Source: Malaya genurostris (taxonomy: Eukaryota; Arthropoda; Insecta; Diptera; Culicidae). Taken from it: a stretch of DNA of 64,000 nucleotides. A program made the translations under genes and the position numbers. Within the stretch, counting starts at the first letter, position 1. Each line of letters begins with the position of its first letter. Under the pieces are notes generated by a model. The model searched no databases, had not been told where the DNA came from, and worked only from the letters and a program-made list of their open reading frames with translations. Location of the stretch: positions 165,836,382-165,900,381 of the forward strand of contig NC_080570.1 in NCBI RefSeq assembly GCF_030247185.1, read 5' to 3'. This document shows positions 35,294-49,133 of this stretch, piece after piece.

Positions 35294-36587
35294 GATATAC
35301 ACAAGAGTACAGAATGATTACCCGACAATAGACTGAAGTCCGTCTCAAAGGGCGGCTCAATGGAACGGAAAGATCACAATGTCGATTTTCTGGGATCGGC
35401 ATAGTATACTTTTGGAGGATTACCTATATAAATATTTAGAAGGTCTTAGACATGTGTTACAGAAATAACACGACAGTAAACGTAAAGAAATGTAATACTA
35501 TAACCTTCTCTCGGGCACAGTCACAAATTTTATTTGATGTTTAGTAATGACAGTTCCAGTGGAAAAGTTTAGAGTGTCCGTTAAAAATGCCGGTAAAATG
35601 CACACCGAGAATTAGGAACATAGGTGATCTTTAGTAATATTATTGTTTTATCTGAGGGCTCCTCCTGAAACGAAATCCTGGATACGGAGCGGGTAGATGC
35701 TGCAGGTAATTTAATGTATTTCGCACAAGTCGCATAAGAATCCTGATGTCGAATTCTGATAAACATCATCATCACTTTCGCGTGAATATTTGTTTGAGTG
35801 TAGGTTCCAGTCGGAAAGGCTGGCATAACAACTTCTCACTCTCTTGCACGAGTAAAAATAAAGTACAACCTACGCAATTTTCCATATTTCCAACCTGCCA
35901 ACTTAGATAGCCTCTCCATCACGTAGAAACCCTTAACAAATATTTACTTCAACGACTTCGCCGAAACTTTTGTTACCATGGATACGGCCTTCATTATTTT
36001 CGTCCACAATATGTGCAGCTTTGAAGGCTACAAATAAACGAATCACCTTCTCCGTCGTCGTGTTGGTTTTTACGATCAACAAGTCAAGTTGAATTTCTCC
36101 GGAAGGCAGAACAACCCCCCAAAAACAGCTTCCTAGGTTGAACCACAAGACACGCTGATTGGCAGTTTCAGTACCTTTTGCACCACCAGAAAAGGTAGCT
36201 TCATTCTGAAGTTTATTTTATACACTTCATTGAAGCCACTCCAGATTTAAGCATTCTACAAGGCAATTTTCGCTCCGCCTGACAGCGAAAGGTGTGGAAG
36301 GTTGCCTTCGTGTAGGAAGTGGTTTCCGACGGTGGAATTTCAAGCTGCTTGTTCAGTAAAAGTCTTTGATGTTATTTTCACTTCCAACCCTTCAGCGTGC
36401 TCGTAGCCATCCTAGTTCTAACGGGGGCGAAAGCGAGAAGGAAAAAAAGTGATGTGACGTCGTTTTCAATCAATTTATTTAAATCACTGGCGTCGTACAA
36501 CGGAAAATCTTGTCGTGTCAGCTACTGTGTTTTTTTTTCGGTCCAAACAAAGAAACAAATTGCTTCAATCCATTCGGCAAACCAATG
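35294..36587. other. Intergenic, no gene recognised
   Basis: Moderate AT content. Minus-strand frames at 35581-35826 and 35933-36148 have no recognisable family and no convincing splice sites. Confidence 0.35.
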
Positions 36588-36595
36588 CTAACAGT

Positions 36596-36757
36596 CAGGC
36601 GCGTATACAGGGGGGGGGGGGTTTAGGGGTTCAAACCCCCCCCCCCGAAACAAAAAATTATAACCCATGGGAAACATTGTGATATAAATTGTACATGTGT
36701 TGATTTATCACCATGTTCTAAAACCCCCCCCGAAAATTTTCTCTGGCTACGCGCCTG
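36596..36757. mobile_element. Non-autonomous hAT-type MITE with intact target duplication
   Basis: The 162-bp element has exact 10-bp inverted ends (caggcgcgta / tacgcgcctg) and an exact 8-bp duplication 'ctaacagt' on both sides (36588-36595 and 36758-36765), the length expected for hAT elements. Inside is a G-run/C-run hairpin (about 36611-36645) and a second C-run near 36724-36731. It has no coding capacity. Confidence 0.9.
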
Positions 36758-36765
36758 CTAACAGT

Positions 36766-38160
36766 TATTGTGTTGAAAACTAACATAATATGGAAGCATG
36801 CAGATTATGTAACCCCCTTTTCGAACAACTTTTTACTTCAGTCAGTGTATCCAATTCTCAAACAATATTTTCCATTCCCTCGGCACCTAGCAACAACATC
36901 AACAACCGATTTCTGCATTCATCGCAACCCAGTCCGGACAGTGTCTTGAATTGCACTGGGAACACAAAGCAGCAGATTATCGTCTTCGTCCAGACAGAAC
37001 CTCACAGCAGGGCCAAGCCAATGTGAAGTTTTTAGAGTTTTGTATTTACTTCTATTCCTCCCCCCCCTTCCCTTCGCGCTATCGCTTCGTTTGCATTACC
37101 TTTCGGCGTCAGCAACAAATTACCATGTTGACCGTTTTGTGTTGAATTGGGTGGCATATTGTACCGAGTTTCTAGAGTTTTCAGCATTTTCTAGCATCCA
37201 GCAAAGTTGCAACTCGTCCCCGGTTTGTTTGTCATGTTTCGCCATTTCTCGTTCCCATTCCGTCCAGCGACAACAGTACATATTTGACGGGGAAGACGCG
37301 AAAGCATGCTGACAAACATTTAGCGAGGAAAACCTCGGCACAGCAGCACAGTTGGCATGTATCGGATCTCCGTCACGAAGCGATTTCACCGGTGGCAGCA
37401 ACGAGCGGGACCGGACAGAGCGCGGATGTTGAGCAAGCAAATCCGAAAAGTCACTCGCATCGTAGTTGGCTGTGTTAAATTTTTCTAAATTTGTTTGGGC
37501 TCATAAAGTTTAATGTTTGTTCTGAATCCCATAAACTAGTTCACTAATTGAAGTCGACGGACGCAGAAACTGAACCGAAAAGTTGCTAGTAAAATTTTAT
37601 CACTTCCGCGATCGAAAAAATTCGTCGGTTGGTGGTACAATAACTAACTTTGAAATGGACTTTGTGTTGGACAGGCTGTCCATAAAATTGCATCGGGTTT
37701 TTTTTTTAATTTTTCTTGTGTATATTTTGACGATGAAAGAGAGTCACGACATTCGCTCGCTGTTGATGTCTGATGGCGGTCGATTCGATTCTCGGTAGAT
37801 GCAGACTTGCTCGAGCATATTTAATAACTCTAATGAGTGAAGCCAAAATTAGCCGCTCCAGACTGGGACAGCTCCAGGCACAGAACCACGTTAGAAAAGA
37901 TGAAGACGTGCTTCCGAATAGAATTTAAATGACGAACGTCGGTATTAGGCTTATGCCACAATGCCACGGACCGATACGTAGCGTCTTCATTTGGGAGAAG
38001 TCTTTCCAAACAAATGTGATTTTTTAGTAAGAATAATTGCTAGTATTGTGCTGCATTTTATAATTTATTTGAATGGTAGATTTGTTAAGATAACTACAAA
38101 AATTTTAAAACCGATGGACGATTTAAATGACTAAATTTTTTGACGTGAGTACGTCTTATT
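36766..38160. other. Intergenic, no gene recognised
   Basis: 36790-37480 is less AT-rich than its surroundings and shows overlapping short frames on both strands, none with a recognisable domain. It could be UTR or promoter DNA of an unseen neighbour. Confidence 0.3.
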
Positions 38161-38998
38161 TTACTATTTCATTTTATAAATTTACGCCAATATTTTGTAA
38201 CGCTCAAAAGTCACCATGCAAAATTTGAGCTAAATAGGATATGGGTTAACGGTGCTGCCCGGCGGTTAGGGTTTGAAAATTTTATATCTTGAAAAACACA
38301 CAGTACACAGAAATTTCCGAAATCGACATTTTTTTATGCCAAATCTCTTTAAATTTTCGAAATCGAAAGTATTGCAAAAAAACCCTTCTTAATCCACCTA
38401 GTGGTGTGATAATGCCTTTCTCTTCTTTCATAACAGTCTTATGGAAATATATTTCATACTTTAAATCAATAATTTCAAATACTAATTTGGACACCATTTG
38501 ATTCAGATTGATTCGAGTAGTTCACAAAAGCATGCTTCAGCTACATGAAATTTCCGAAATCGAAAAAAAAATTTTGATGCCAAAAGGCTTGGAATTGCAT
38601 GAAACGTCGAGATTTAGTGTCATCTCGAAAACAAAATTTTTTTTTAAGTCGAGTCTTTGGGACTTAGAAAAAATATCAAAAGTCCCAGAAAGTTGATTTT
38701 TTCAAACAAATTCTTTTTCGTGATCACACAAAATCTCGACGTTTCATGCAGTTTTAAGAGTTTCGGCATCAAAAAAAAATTCGATTTTGGAAATTTCATG
38801 TACTCCTCCCTATGGTGCTTTTTCAAGATCGAAAATTTTCAAACCTTAATCGCCGGGCAGCACCAGAGAGAAAGCGACAAGCGTCGCGATGCGATTTTCG
38901 GTGCAACAAACAAGGAAACAGTACGTGCACAGTTTTTCATGCGATTAACGAGCGATTTCCAAAGGTTTCCTAAATTATTTTTCGTTATGGCGAAAGAA

Positions 38999-39082
38999 GA
39001 TAATTTTATTGATATCAAAGCACTAATCGGAGCAGTTTTAACGGATTGCGCAAGTGTTGGAGATTTGAAAACATTAGAAATT
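38999..39082 (+). repeat. 84-bp coding-like module, arm 1 of inverted pair
   Basis: The plus strand encodes 'DNFIDIKALIGAVLTDCASV' followed by GDLKTLEI. The same module lies inverted at 39450-39533 with only a few differences. Text upstream in both arms ('gcgtcgcgatgcg' / 'gcgacgcgatgcg') is also related. Confidence 0.75.
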
Positions 39083-39449
39083 ACTGGCATGTACAGTCAA
39101 TGAAAGTGCATTAAATGAGTTTTGAGAATATTTCGAGTTATGTCGATGGAAAAAGTTAATACATTTTCCACAAATTTTTAGTTGAAAATGTTAAGAAGCT
39201 GGTTTCCAATCGGCACTACTTCTGGAAAAAGAACTTCGAAAGTTTAAACTACTGCAGAAAAAAAAACATTGTCGCGTGAGAATGATTTGCATTCTGCAAA
39301 AAAGCTACAACTTTGGATAGAGCTGCAGGCGATTAACACTACAGCATGTAGATGGCTTAAATAAGAATTGATTTCGATTCATTTTGATCAGATGATTTCG
39401 ATTCATTTTGATCAGAATTTGCTTTTCATTAAATAGGAATATAATTAAA

Positions 39450-39533
39450 TTTCTAATGTTTTCAAATCTCCAACACTTGCGCATTCCGTTAAAACTGCTC
39501 CGATTACTGCTTTGATATCAATAAAATTGTCAT
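39450..39533 (-). repeat. 84-bp coding-like module, arm 2 of inverted pair
   Basis: The minus strand encodes 'DNFIDIKAVIGAVLTECASV' followed by GDLKTLEI. It differs from 38999-39082 by conservative changes (Leu/Val, Asp/Glu) and is followed by a stop. Confidence 0.75.
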
Positions 39534-39769
39534 CTATTGTTTTATTACTTCTATCACTTTGACACTCGCTATCATTGGAAAACTTTCGCGTTACGCATCG
39601 CGTCGCGTGTCGCGCCCACTCTGGCTTCACCCTTACGCATGTCCGATGTAGCTCAAATTTTGCATGAGGACATTTTTCGAGGTGCTTAAACTTTTGAGCG
39701 CTTTACGAAATTAGAAGTGATCCCAAAATATTAGCACCCTTATATGTATAAGAGCGGTAAAAATCAACG

Positions 39770-40095
39770 TATTCTGTCGGTTACGTCACTTATACCATCA
39801 TATCTCTGGAACCAAAAGTTACAACCATTTGACCTTTGAACTTGATCAATGGCACGACAGTTGCTTTTAAACGAGTATAAGTTTGTTAAAATCGGTTCAG
39901 CTATCTCTGAGAAAATTGAGCGCGTTCAAATATCTTCGAAAAATGCACACACATACACACACACACAGACAGACATTTTCCGATCTCGTCGAACTGAGTC
40001 AAATGGTATATAACACTATGGGTCTCTGAGGCTCCGTTCGAAAGTCGGTTTTCCAACAATTCTAATACCTTTCTATAGAGAAAGGCAAAAAGTCT
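39770..40095. repeat. Dispersed mosquito-type repeat ending in 'ctatagagaaaggcaaaaag'
   Basis: Contains 'gttaaaatcggttcagctat' (39885 on), a CA run (39945-39968), 'ctcgtcgaactgagtcaaat' and a terminal 'tttctatagagaaaggcaaa'. These are the same ordered blocks as at 21206-21630 and, in part, 63466-63500. Confidence 0.6.
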
Positions 40096-40284
40096 CAAAA
40101 TTTGCATGAAACGTCGAGATTTAGTGTCATCTAAAAAAAAAATTCAATCAATTTCCGGGGCTTTTGGAGAAAGTCGAATTTTTCGAAAAAAAATTTGAGG
40201 TCGAAAAATTTTTTTAGAGATAACAGTGAATCTCAACGTTTTATGCAATTCTAAGACTCTTGGCATAAACAATTTTTTTTTTCG

Positions 40285-42037
40285 ATCTAGGACATTTCAT
40301 ATACCAAATATGGAAATTTCGTATGCGAATTGTGCAAAATCGTCACATAGAAATACGAAATATTTTCAGTTATTGAGCGCAGTGGGCTTGCGACAAGCTC
40401 TGTTTGCTAGAAAACCAGGCACTAATGACGGTGATTTTAGTCATTCAATTTGTAACCAAAATGCTCTCATAATTGATTTTCTCACCTTTAGGTAAATTGT
40501 TCATTCTTTGTTGCAAAACCAAATCTGCATCATGATTGCAATACTTCACCTAGCATCATTTTATAAAAGAATTGAATAATATTAAAATCTTTTTCATATG
40601 CTCAATTTTATAATAAGAACCATAGATAGAAGTTGTTTCGAATGAACCAAGACGGGTTCGACAATTAAGTTAACGTTAATGTCATATAAATTCCTAACAT
40701 AGATTTAGGAATGCTAGATGGCCACAAACAATTTGTTGTGGATACTTCTCATTTAAATGAATTTATGCATGAATTTAAACATTGCATTTTTATTGTCATC
40801 GTGATCGGTCCTGTTTCTTAAACAACCTTATAATTTATTGCTCTCGTGTTTTTCGTCTCATACCGTTAGAATCCTGCCAGTACGTACGATTATCGATATT
40901 TGGAAGTGTGGAAAAAGCGAGTCAGTGTGGAAAAAAAAGTCTTTTTTTCTCAGAACTTATCGAACACCTCTCGAACCAAAAATATTGAGGGTTTTGTCTT
41001 ATCCTTGAAAACACATTGAACTACTTGTAGATTAAATTTGAACAATCTTCAAAGTGAACAAAATCAAACTTAATTAAATTAATACATATTTTCAAAATGT
41101 TCGATCAATTCCACGATGGCAGTCATTTTGCTCCATCTTATATACATGGAGAAGCATGAACTAGGAATATATGGGCACTCAGTTATCTCGCCATTGGACG
41201 ACCATGGTTTGTTCGCTCCTTTATTACAATACATTACATTTGAATATGCCACTTCACATCTGATTAGATGTCATTTTAATTGTGAATAGAAGCTTCTGAT
41301 GTTCCTGCCTTTTGAAATAGAGATGTTCCAATTGTCTCCGATCGCGAATAATCGAGTTTACCCATGTTTAACTATTTATAATTATTACGTTGAATTAAAA
41401 CTGAGAAATCGCAACTGGAATGTGTGAAAATTCTAGATATATATTATCAAAAATTAGCACTTCATTAGTAGTTCTAAAAACCTTCAAAAGAGGGTTTTTT
41501 TCTCTTTTTTTCTACATATAGCTAGTCTTCCCAAATAAACACCGAACGCCATGTTCGCAGAAGTTCCTCTTCTCATACAGAACTCTCAAGCCATGTTCGA
41601 ACCCAAACCCATACACGAGCGAGAGCACATTTTCGGTGGTACAATCAAACGCCATCAAACGCCAATCATCATTATCCAATGCGTGTTCTTTGACGAGAGG
41701 CACTGTAAGCTATGGGTGTGAATTGCTTCATAAAGTGCAACATATTTGGCCAGTTTATCAGCTTTTTCATGGTCTGGAATCGTACAATTGACTGACAGGT
41801 ACAGAAATAATGCTAAGTTTTAATTACAATTTCTTAGTTTTACAGCACTGAGATATTAACTGCTTTAACTCAAAAGAGTCAACGGGTCATGCTTATTGAT
41901 TATCTGATATCTAACAGCTTCAATTGTGCTGAAACTAGAGTCGTAGTGAGTGTTTCTGGTACCCGAGAAGACCCAATTTTGATACTATCTGAACACTTGT
42001 ATTGTGTTCGTACGGATATTCAGTGGCATCTTGACCG
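40285..42037. other. Intergenic, no gene recognised
   Basis: AT-rich. One minus frame (41703-41512) is free of stops for 63 codons but has no recognisable family. Confidence 0.35.
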
Positions 42038-42064
42038 ATTATTATTAGTATTATTATTACTATG

Positions 42065-42148
<84 letters not shown>

Positions 42149-42158
42149 ATTATTATTA

Positions 42159-42208
<50 letters not shown>

Positions 42209-42219
42209 TTATTATTAAT
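42038..42219. repeat. (ATT)n trinucleotide array 1
   Basis: About 180 bases of ATT/TTA repeats with a few interruptions. Confidence 0.95.
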
Positions 42220-42391
42220 CTCGTATATTTATTGAATTGAAGGGAATTGCGATTTACGGGTAATTGATATTTCTAGAAACAATCACAAATGTGTATTTTT
42301 AGAACAAAGTTTAATATTAGATTCCGGAAAACGTTATTTGGGGTCGTTCCGAAATTTAAGATTGCGCCTTCCTTGATATTCTTTGAAGACA

Positions 42392-42419
42392 CTTACTTAT
42401 ATTGTACAATATAAGTAAG
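42392..42419. repeat. 28-bp perfect palindrome
   Basis: The two 14-base halves (cttacttatattgt / acaatataagtaag) are exact inverse complements with no spacer. It lies between the two ATT arrays. Confidence 0.9.
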
Positions 42420-42583
42420 GTTTTTTTTTTTGGGATATCATTAATTCAAAAATCGTTATCTTAGAGTATTTTTCTACAATATTCATATGAATTGGATTCA
42501 AAACATTCACTGCACAAACTTTTTTTACAAAAAAAATTCCAAATAACGTTAACTTTTTACGAACTAACCCCGTTTAGTTTCGG

Positions 42584-42746
<163 letters not shown>

Positions 42747-45700
42747 TATACGGGACATTTTAATCGAAATTTTTTTGTTCTTTCGCCTCGATCATGGAGT
42801 GTTGGATAAAAGTGATCGTGCTTCCAATACCAACACTAACATACTAATCAGACCTTTTCAGAGCATCAGAAATATTCCGAAAAAAATTGTTTGAGAATAT
42901 ATTTCGTAAATTTTAAATGGAACACAAAGAAAAACTGCAGTCTAAATATTAAAAACAAATTTAGACAGTGGTTTTGCCAGTAGTTATGTAGTCCTGCCCC
43001 GAACAACATATCGTATCTGAACTGTTATTCTTCTTAATACTTGTTTGAAAAGCTTGATATTTTAACTGCCAACGACATCCCGAGTAGCAATTATTGTTCT
43101 AATACTGAATTTATTGACTTTTCTCGCAATAATTATGCGGTTGGAAAATCGCACTTTTCTTGTATGATGTGCAACAAGTTTCTTTTTTCATATGTTTCAC
43201 AATAATAATATTTGCTAAGTGGAAACCGGAATTGAAACTGCTCAAATGATCTTGTCGTACAGTTAGTTGAAAAACCGGATATGGAACTTAATCCATTCAA
43301 TTTTTTGAGTTGGTTTCACAAGTAGTAATATGAATGAAATTTACATCCCTTACAAAAACGTGTTGAATCAATTGTCAACATATCTAAAAAAATAACCGAT
43401 CTGAAGCAATTGTGAAATATGCCAATTATAACAAGTTTTAATTGTTACTTGGGATCCGACTTATACCAGAACTTGCTACAAAAACAGCTTTTTAATATTA
43501 ACTTGTTACGGTTTGGTGTTCGGGACGCCATATAAAAATTGTACAAATTTTATATGTTTGAGAGAATTTTTTATTAGCAAACATCACCAAGAAGATTTTC
43601 GTTTCGTTTGATTAAGTTCAAAGAATAGAAAAAAACAGGCTAATTTTCCCTATGGGACTGAAACGAGAGTCTATGTGGTATGGCTTTAAATTAGTTCGCT
43701 TGCTGATACGCCACGGATAGCTTCACATCTTCGCATAGTCTTGCGCTTTTTGTTGAATCAGCACGCGACACATTTTACGTGCCCTATGACGGCAGCCTAA
43801 CTTAATCCTAGCATGAGGCTTGGAAAAGACGTTGGCTGGAAATAGTTCGCGATTGCTAACGATACGGTTCACTGAGGCATGACTGAAAATTCTATCGTGC
43901 GTGTCAGTCGCTGCCAATGATGACTAGATTGACACAAAATAAGATATATATATAAGACTGCTCCAGTAGTGAAATGGCACACAATGGTGGAATGAAATGA
44001 CACATGGACACAAAAATTCAATTTCAAACACAATAGTGCCTCCTAGTTTCACAATGTTCGTCGAATACAATCCCATCGTCGTAATCGGAAACTGAGCCGT
44101 ACACGATTCATGTTCTTTCGACATGCACGATTCTCATGAAAATTAAACTAAATCAAATCACTTAATCTCTTATTTAGTTATACAACGATGCAAAGACGGA
44201 TCTCGGCTTCATTCCTTTTGATTAATTACACCATCCGCCCGCCGCAGCTGGAACGTGATTCTTCTGTCAGTACATTCTGTTCCCTTCTACGAGAGCATCG
44301 TGTCATGACCTACTACGACATGGCAGCGCAGTACAATCGACGGAATCGGTTTTTGCGTAGTTTAGCATCGCCCTCTGTAGCCACTCCCCTCCCCTCGCGC
44401 TTTACCCATGACCGATTGATGTATCGCGTCTTCTGTTGTCGCATCGTATCGTATCGTATCGTATCGTATAACCAAACCAAAGCAAATCCTAGGGCGGATG
44501 ATGAACTACAGCCACTCTCGGTTCTCGGTCCAGCTGGTACGATCTCACGCGAACAGCCACCGCCGCACCGTACAGAGGAAGCGATTGTCCTGCAGAAGAG
44601 TTTCGCAATACCTACGTGTGCCCAAGTATTTCAACAACTCATTCCCGTTGCCACCGAGCCGGAACCATATCCATCCATTTAGTCGACGAGTCAGACCAGC
44701 CGCCCATCCGTGGATGTGGGGCACTTTCCGTTTTTACTTCTTTTTTTCTCTCCTCTCCTTTGAGTTTAGATCGTTTTCAGTGGAAGAGTTTATCACGTTC
44801 CACCGCGACGACAGCTGACGGTCATGGTTTGCCGTTCGGGAAAGATATTTACTGCAATGGATTGTAATCGAACGAAAGGTGCCGGAAATATCCGGCTTGA
44901 GGAAATGTCTCGCACCGATCGGTTATTACCGTGGCATTTCCGGCAGTTTGTTGGTTGAATATTTTTTCATGTAGCTGCAACAGCAAAAAATCCCACCACA
45001 GAATACGGGATACAGGTATTGTTCCACATATCGTCAGGTCAAACGCCTTCCTCATCTGGCGAAAAAAAAATTACACTTCCATTCGACATTCATCGATAAA
45101 ATCGTATCGCGACGCCCCACCTCCGACGATGTGTCATGCGGGTCACTGTTATCAATCTTCACAGATCAGTAGGCGTTGAATCTTTCATCCTTCTCGTCAG
45201 CGTACGGTAGAGCGAACCGAAGCCTACTGTGATGTGAGCATGGGATTATTATCACAAACCGCAAAAAATGCGAACGATATTCTTGGAAAGTGGTTGGAAT
45301 GTAGAAAACAAGATGCTTATAACTTCTAGGTCGATTCCAATCACGATATCAGAAAATTTCATTTACCAGAAGAGCACAGAGGGCCAAGAGAGCAGCAACA
45401 CGATGACAGTGTAGTCGATTGAAGCTTGGCTTGAATTGAGTTCCCACAGCCTACTGCCACGAGTGATTTGTTCAAACAGAATGGCAACTGAAGGTAAATA
45501 TCATCACACTTATTGGCAAAATTGAAAACTAATATCAGCAACTTGATTGGAAACTAGAAACTTTTTGTTGAAAAACAAAAAAAAAAGCCGGATGACAGCA
45601 TCACCACAAATAGTCGTGAAATAGTTTGCATCATTGAAATCATAAATTTTTGTGTTTACGAAAAAAGACGGCAATTAAGCCGAAAGATTCGATTTACGAG

Positions 45701-47102
45701 ATTCATTTGCTACTCTGGCCGACCATTCGTGGTCGGAAAATTTCGTTTATTAATTCCATTCAAAACTGGATGGTGTGACCGATTTATTGCGCACATGTGC
45801 CTATATCCGCGCATTCCCCCCTTCCCTCTGTTAGAAGTCGCTTTCTCAAAAGAGGAAAAGTCATTCTGTATAATCTTTTTTATGTTGCTTTGAAACTATG
45901 TAACACACACACTTTTTCGGCCAAAAAACTATTCATCACCGCAACGTTTTTGCATCCATGGTTCGCTACTAGGCCTACTTCGATCAACAATGCTCATGCG
46001 TTACAGGCCTTTTGAAAAAACTAGGGCGTGTTTCGAAAAGTAGCTTTATCTAACCTTTATACTGTTTTCCAGATATAGAGCAATTCCAGCGCAAATGATT
46101 TTTTATCGAAATTTAGCCTTACTTTTGAGAAGGGACTAAGAAAAAATCCCTAGAAAATTTTCTCAAACAGGTATTTAAAAAACGGTGGGTCCGATACTAT
46201 GTAAAAAAAAATTAGCACAGCTGAAAAAAAAATATGTTCGAAATAACACTTAAAATTCAAATATCTCAAAAAATGTATTTTTTATTTTCTTTATTTTTTA
46301 TATGTTGTGGTAAAAGTCCAAAATAAAATACTGTCCAATTTTTAGAATCGAGGAATAATATATCGAAAAGTTGCATATTTTTCAAAAAATGTAAATATTT
46401 GAAAATTATGAAAGATTTTTGTTTATAGTTTTCGAAGTACTCTGGGTTGATATAATTCGAATCGCGTTTGGGCCAATTGAAGGCGTTTGGACTAATAAAT
46501 AAATAAAATAACCGAACTTGTAATTTGAAGCAATTGACGAAATTCCGAGGTCGTTTCGAGAAAAAATTACACAAAATCCCGTCCAAAAAATCCTTCAAAG
46601 GTATAGCACGAAAAATGCCTATGAAAAATTTAAGCCGAAAAAAAAACAGAAAACATCATTCTAATTAGAATGGAATCGTTCCAAAAAGTAGATAGCCGAA
46701 CAGTTTTGGTGTTCGAGTTAACGGTCTTAATTTGAAGTGGCAGCTGAGGTGTGCTGATCCTGTTGTCTCAGTGCATTGTGAAAGCAATAATTTTATCTAT
46801 CAAGAAGATACAATTCACATTTCTGTAATTTTAGGAAAACAACGAATCATAAAAAAAACGTTAATCACTTTCTTTTCTTATAGTCGTTTTATAATTTGAC
46901 TTCACGGTATTGAACCCAAATTTGTATATCGGAAAATGGAAACCTGTGTGCTGTTCATTTGGCGCCCTTACCTAATCGAACATGTAATTCGAAATAAAGA
47001 AACACGTGAATCAAGTAGGCTCAGTGAAATTTTTGCACCAATCAGCTCGTTTGGCGCCAAACGGATTTATTAATAATCTAGTATTCATATTTTGCTCTCC
47101 AG
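42747..47102. other. Intergenic, no gene recognised
   Basis: 44200-45200 is less AT-rich, with overlapping frames (44188-44867) but no domain and no splice-supported extension. A minus frame at 43917-43723 encodes a basic 64-residue peptide rich in Arg/Lys/His that I do not recognise. 46020-46620 is simple AT-rich text. Confidence 0.3.
44443..44468. repeat. (ATCGT)n pentanucleotide repeat
   Basis: About five perfect copies of atcgt. Confidence 0.9.
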
Positions 47103-49133
47103 CGCACAGTGGTTCAAAAGCACAATTTTACGCTCTTAATTGATAACTCATAGAAACGTGGGTTTTGAGGTACAGTATTTTCAGCAAGGTTGCCCATAAT
47201 GATAGACGCCATTTTTTGGCAAATTTTGTTTCTGTGATTAATCCCCTTAAAAGTGATATAAAAATATTATTTTTGCTCAAGACCAACATAGAGAGGCTTA
47301 GTTACTTCGACAAAGTTGTTCAGAAAGTCATTTCAAACAAATTTGCTAAAGGTACTATTTCCGTAACTTGAGTGTAATTCATGATATAATGTATTTTATG
47401 AAAAGGGTGTCCTAAACCCAGTTTTTGTACAAAAACACATATATTTTTATTTGTATAAGTTTTTCATGTTCTACAAAGTTTTTTATCATTAAAAACTACA
47501 CAACTTTTTCGAACATATTATGCTGCTATCATTTCAGTTTAATGAAATAGAGCCATTTTTCATGATTTTTTTACAAAATTTCAACTTTTTTTTTTATTCA
47601 ATAATATATTATAATATTAAGGCACACAAAATTTCAACTTGTCTATCATCAAAAGGCGCAAAAAGGTGCAGATGAGACTACTTACGTATTAAACTACTTC
47701 AAAAGAGCTTTCATACCGTGGTGGAATTACTCGTCTGCAAGCGAGATATGTTCTTTTCAAATATCCTTGTCCTTGGCATTTGCAATGATAAGGTTCACTT
47801 CATATCAGATCAAATTTCAGTATATATTCGTTACCATGGTAACTCTCACAATAAATGATGTTTATGGACATCGAAGTCTACAAATAGAAAAGGTTAGAAA
47901 TCATTACTGACGTTTTTTTGAAAGTAACTGTCAGACGTTTTTTGAAAGTGTGATAAGAAGCCATGACTTTGAAAAAAGGCAATCATCATGTCGAATTACG
48001 TTGTGTCATTTTTTGGTAAGTTTTTCTATAGAAAAGCTCTGCGGATAAATATTCTCTATTCATCAATTAAAGTGGAGATCGATAAACGCTTGCTATATTG
48101 TACTGTTCACAACGATTAAGAAGTTTCTTTTATACAGATGTCGGGAGTATTATACACGCGAGCAATCCAGATCACTTACGAATCGGGATCCCATAAATTG
48201 ATTATTAGTTTCATTGGATTAACCAAAAGATATTTACGTGAATGGCCAAAATAGTCCAAGAAGTCGGACGATGCTAAGAGTCTTTTAGCTGGTTAAAAAC
48301 ATTGTCAGCATAAAATAAATACAAATAACTAAAAAATGAGTTTTAATCATACTTTTCTCTACCAGAAAATGACATAACTTAATTCAATTTGATGATTGAT
48401 TTTTTCGAAAGTCGTGACAAAACTGTTACTAAACTATTCCATTTATAGACTTCAATGTGCAAAAAAATCATATTTTGTAGCAAGTACCATGGTAATGAAT
48501 ATATACTGAAATCTGATGTGACATACAATGAACTTAATCATTGCAAATGTCCAGAACAAGGATATTTGAAAAGAACATATCTCACCTGCAGACGATCGCA
48601 GACGAGTAATTTAACCACGGTATGAAAGCTCTTTTGAAGTGGTTTAATGTGTAAGTAGTCTCATCTGCGCCCTTCTGCGCCTTTTGATGATAGACAAGTT
48701 GAAATTTTGTAAAAAAAAAATCATAAAAATGGCACTATTTCATTAAATTGAAATGGTAGCAGCATAGTATGTTTGAGAAAATTGTGTTGTTTTTAATGAT
48801 AAAAAACTTTGTAGAACATGAAAAACTTATACAAATTAAAAATATATGTGTTTTTGTACAAAAACTGGTTTTAGAACACTCTTTTCATAAAATACATTAT
48901 ATCATGAATTACACTCAAGTTACGACCTTCAGCAAATTTGTTTGAAATGACTTTCTAAACAACTTTGTCGAAGTAACTAAGCCCCTATGTTGGTCCTGAG
49001 CAAAAATAATATTTTTATCTCACTTTTAAGGGGATTAATAACAAAAATGAAATTTGCCAAAAGATGGCGTTTATCATTATGAGCAACTTTGCTGAAGGCA
49101 CTGTACCTCGTAAACCACGTTTTTAATGAGGTA

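Larger units (their letters stand above)
38186..39745. repeat. Palindromic repeat cluster, copy 2 of the 'gaaacgtcgagattt' family
   Basis: The left outer arm (38186-38260, 'cgctcaaaagtcaccatgc', 'aaaatttgagcta') is the inverse of the right outer arm (39655-39745). A second inverted pair is nested inside (38250-38300 against 38826-38866, 'gtgctgcccggcgg' / 'ccgggcagcac'). A third is the pair 38999-39082 / 39450-39533. Modules 'catgaaacgtcgagatttag' (38597 on; also 40107) link it to 1200-2640. Confidence 0.65.

Noticed and set aside
44188..44867. Overlapping plus-strand frames in a less AT-rich region, considered as exons
   Set aside because: No domain, no consistent splice sites and three competing frames; composition alone does not support a gene.
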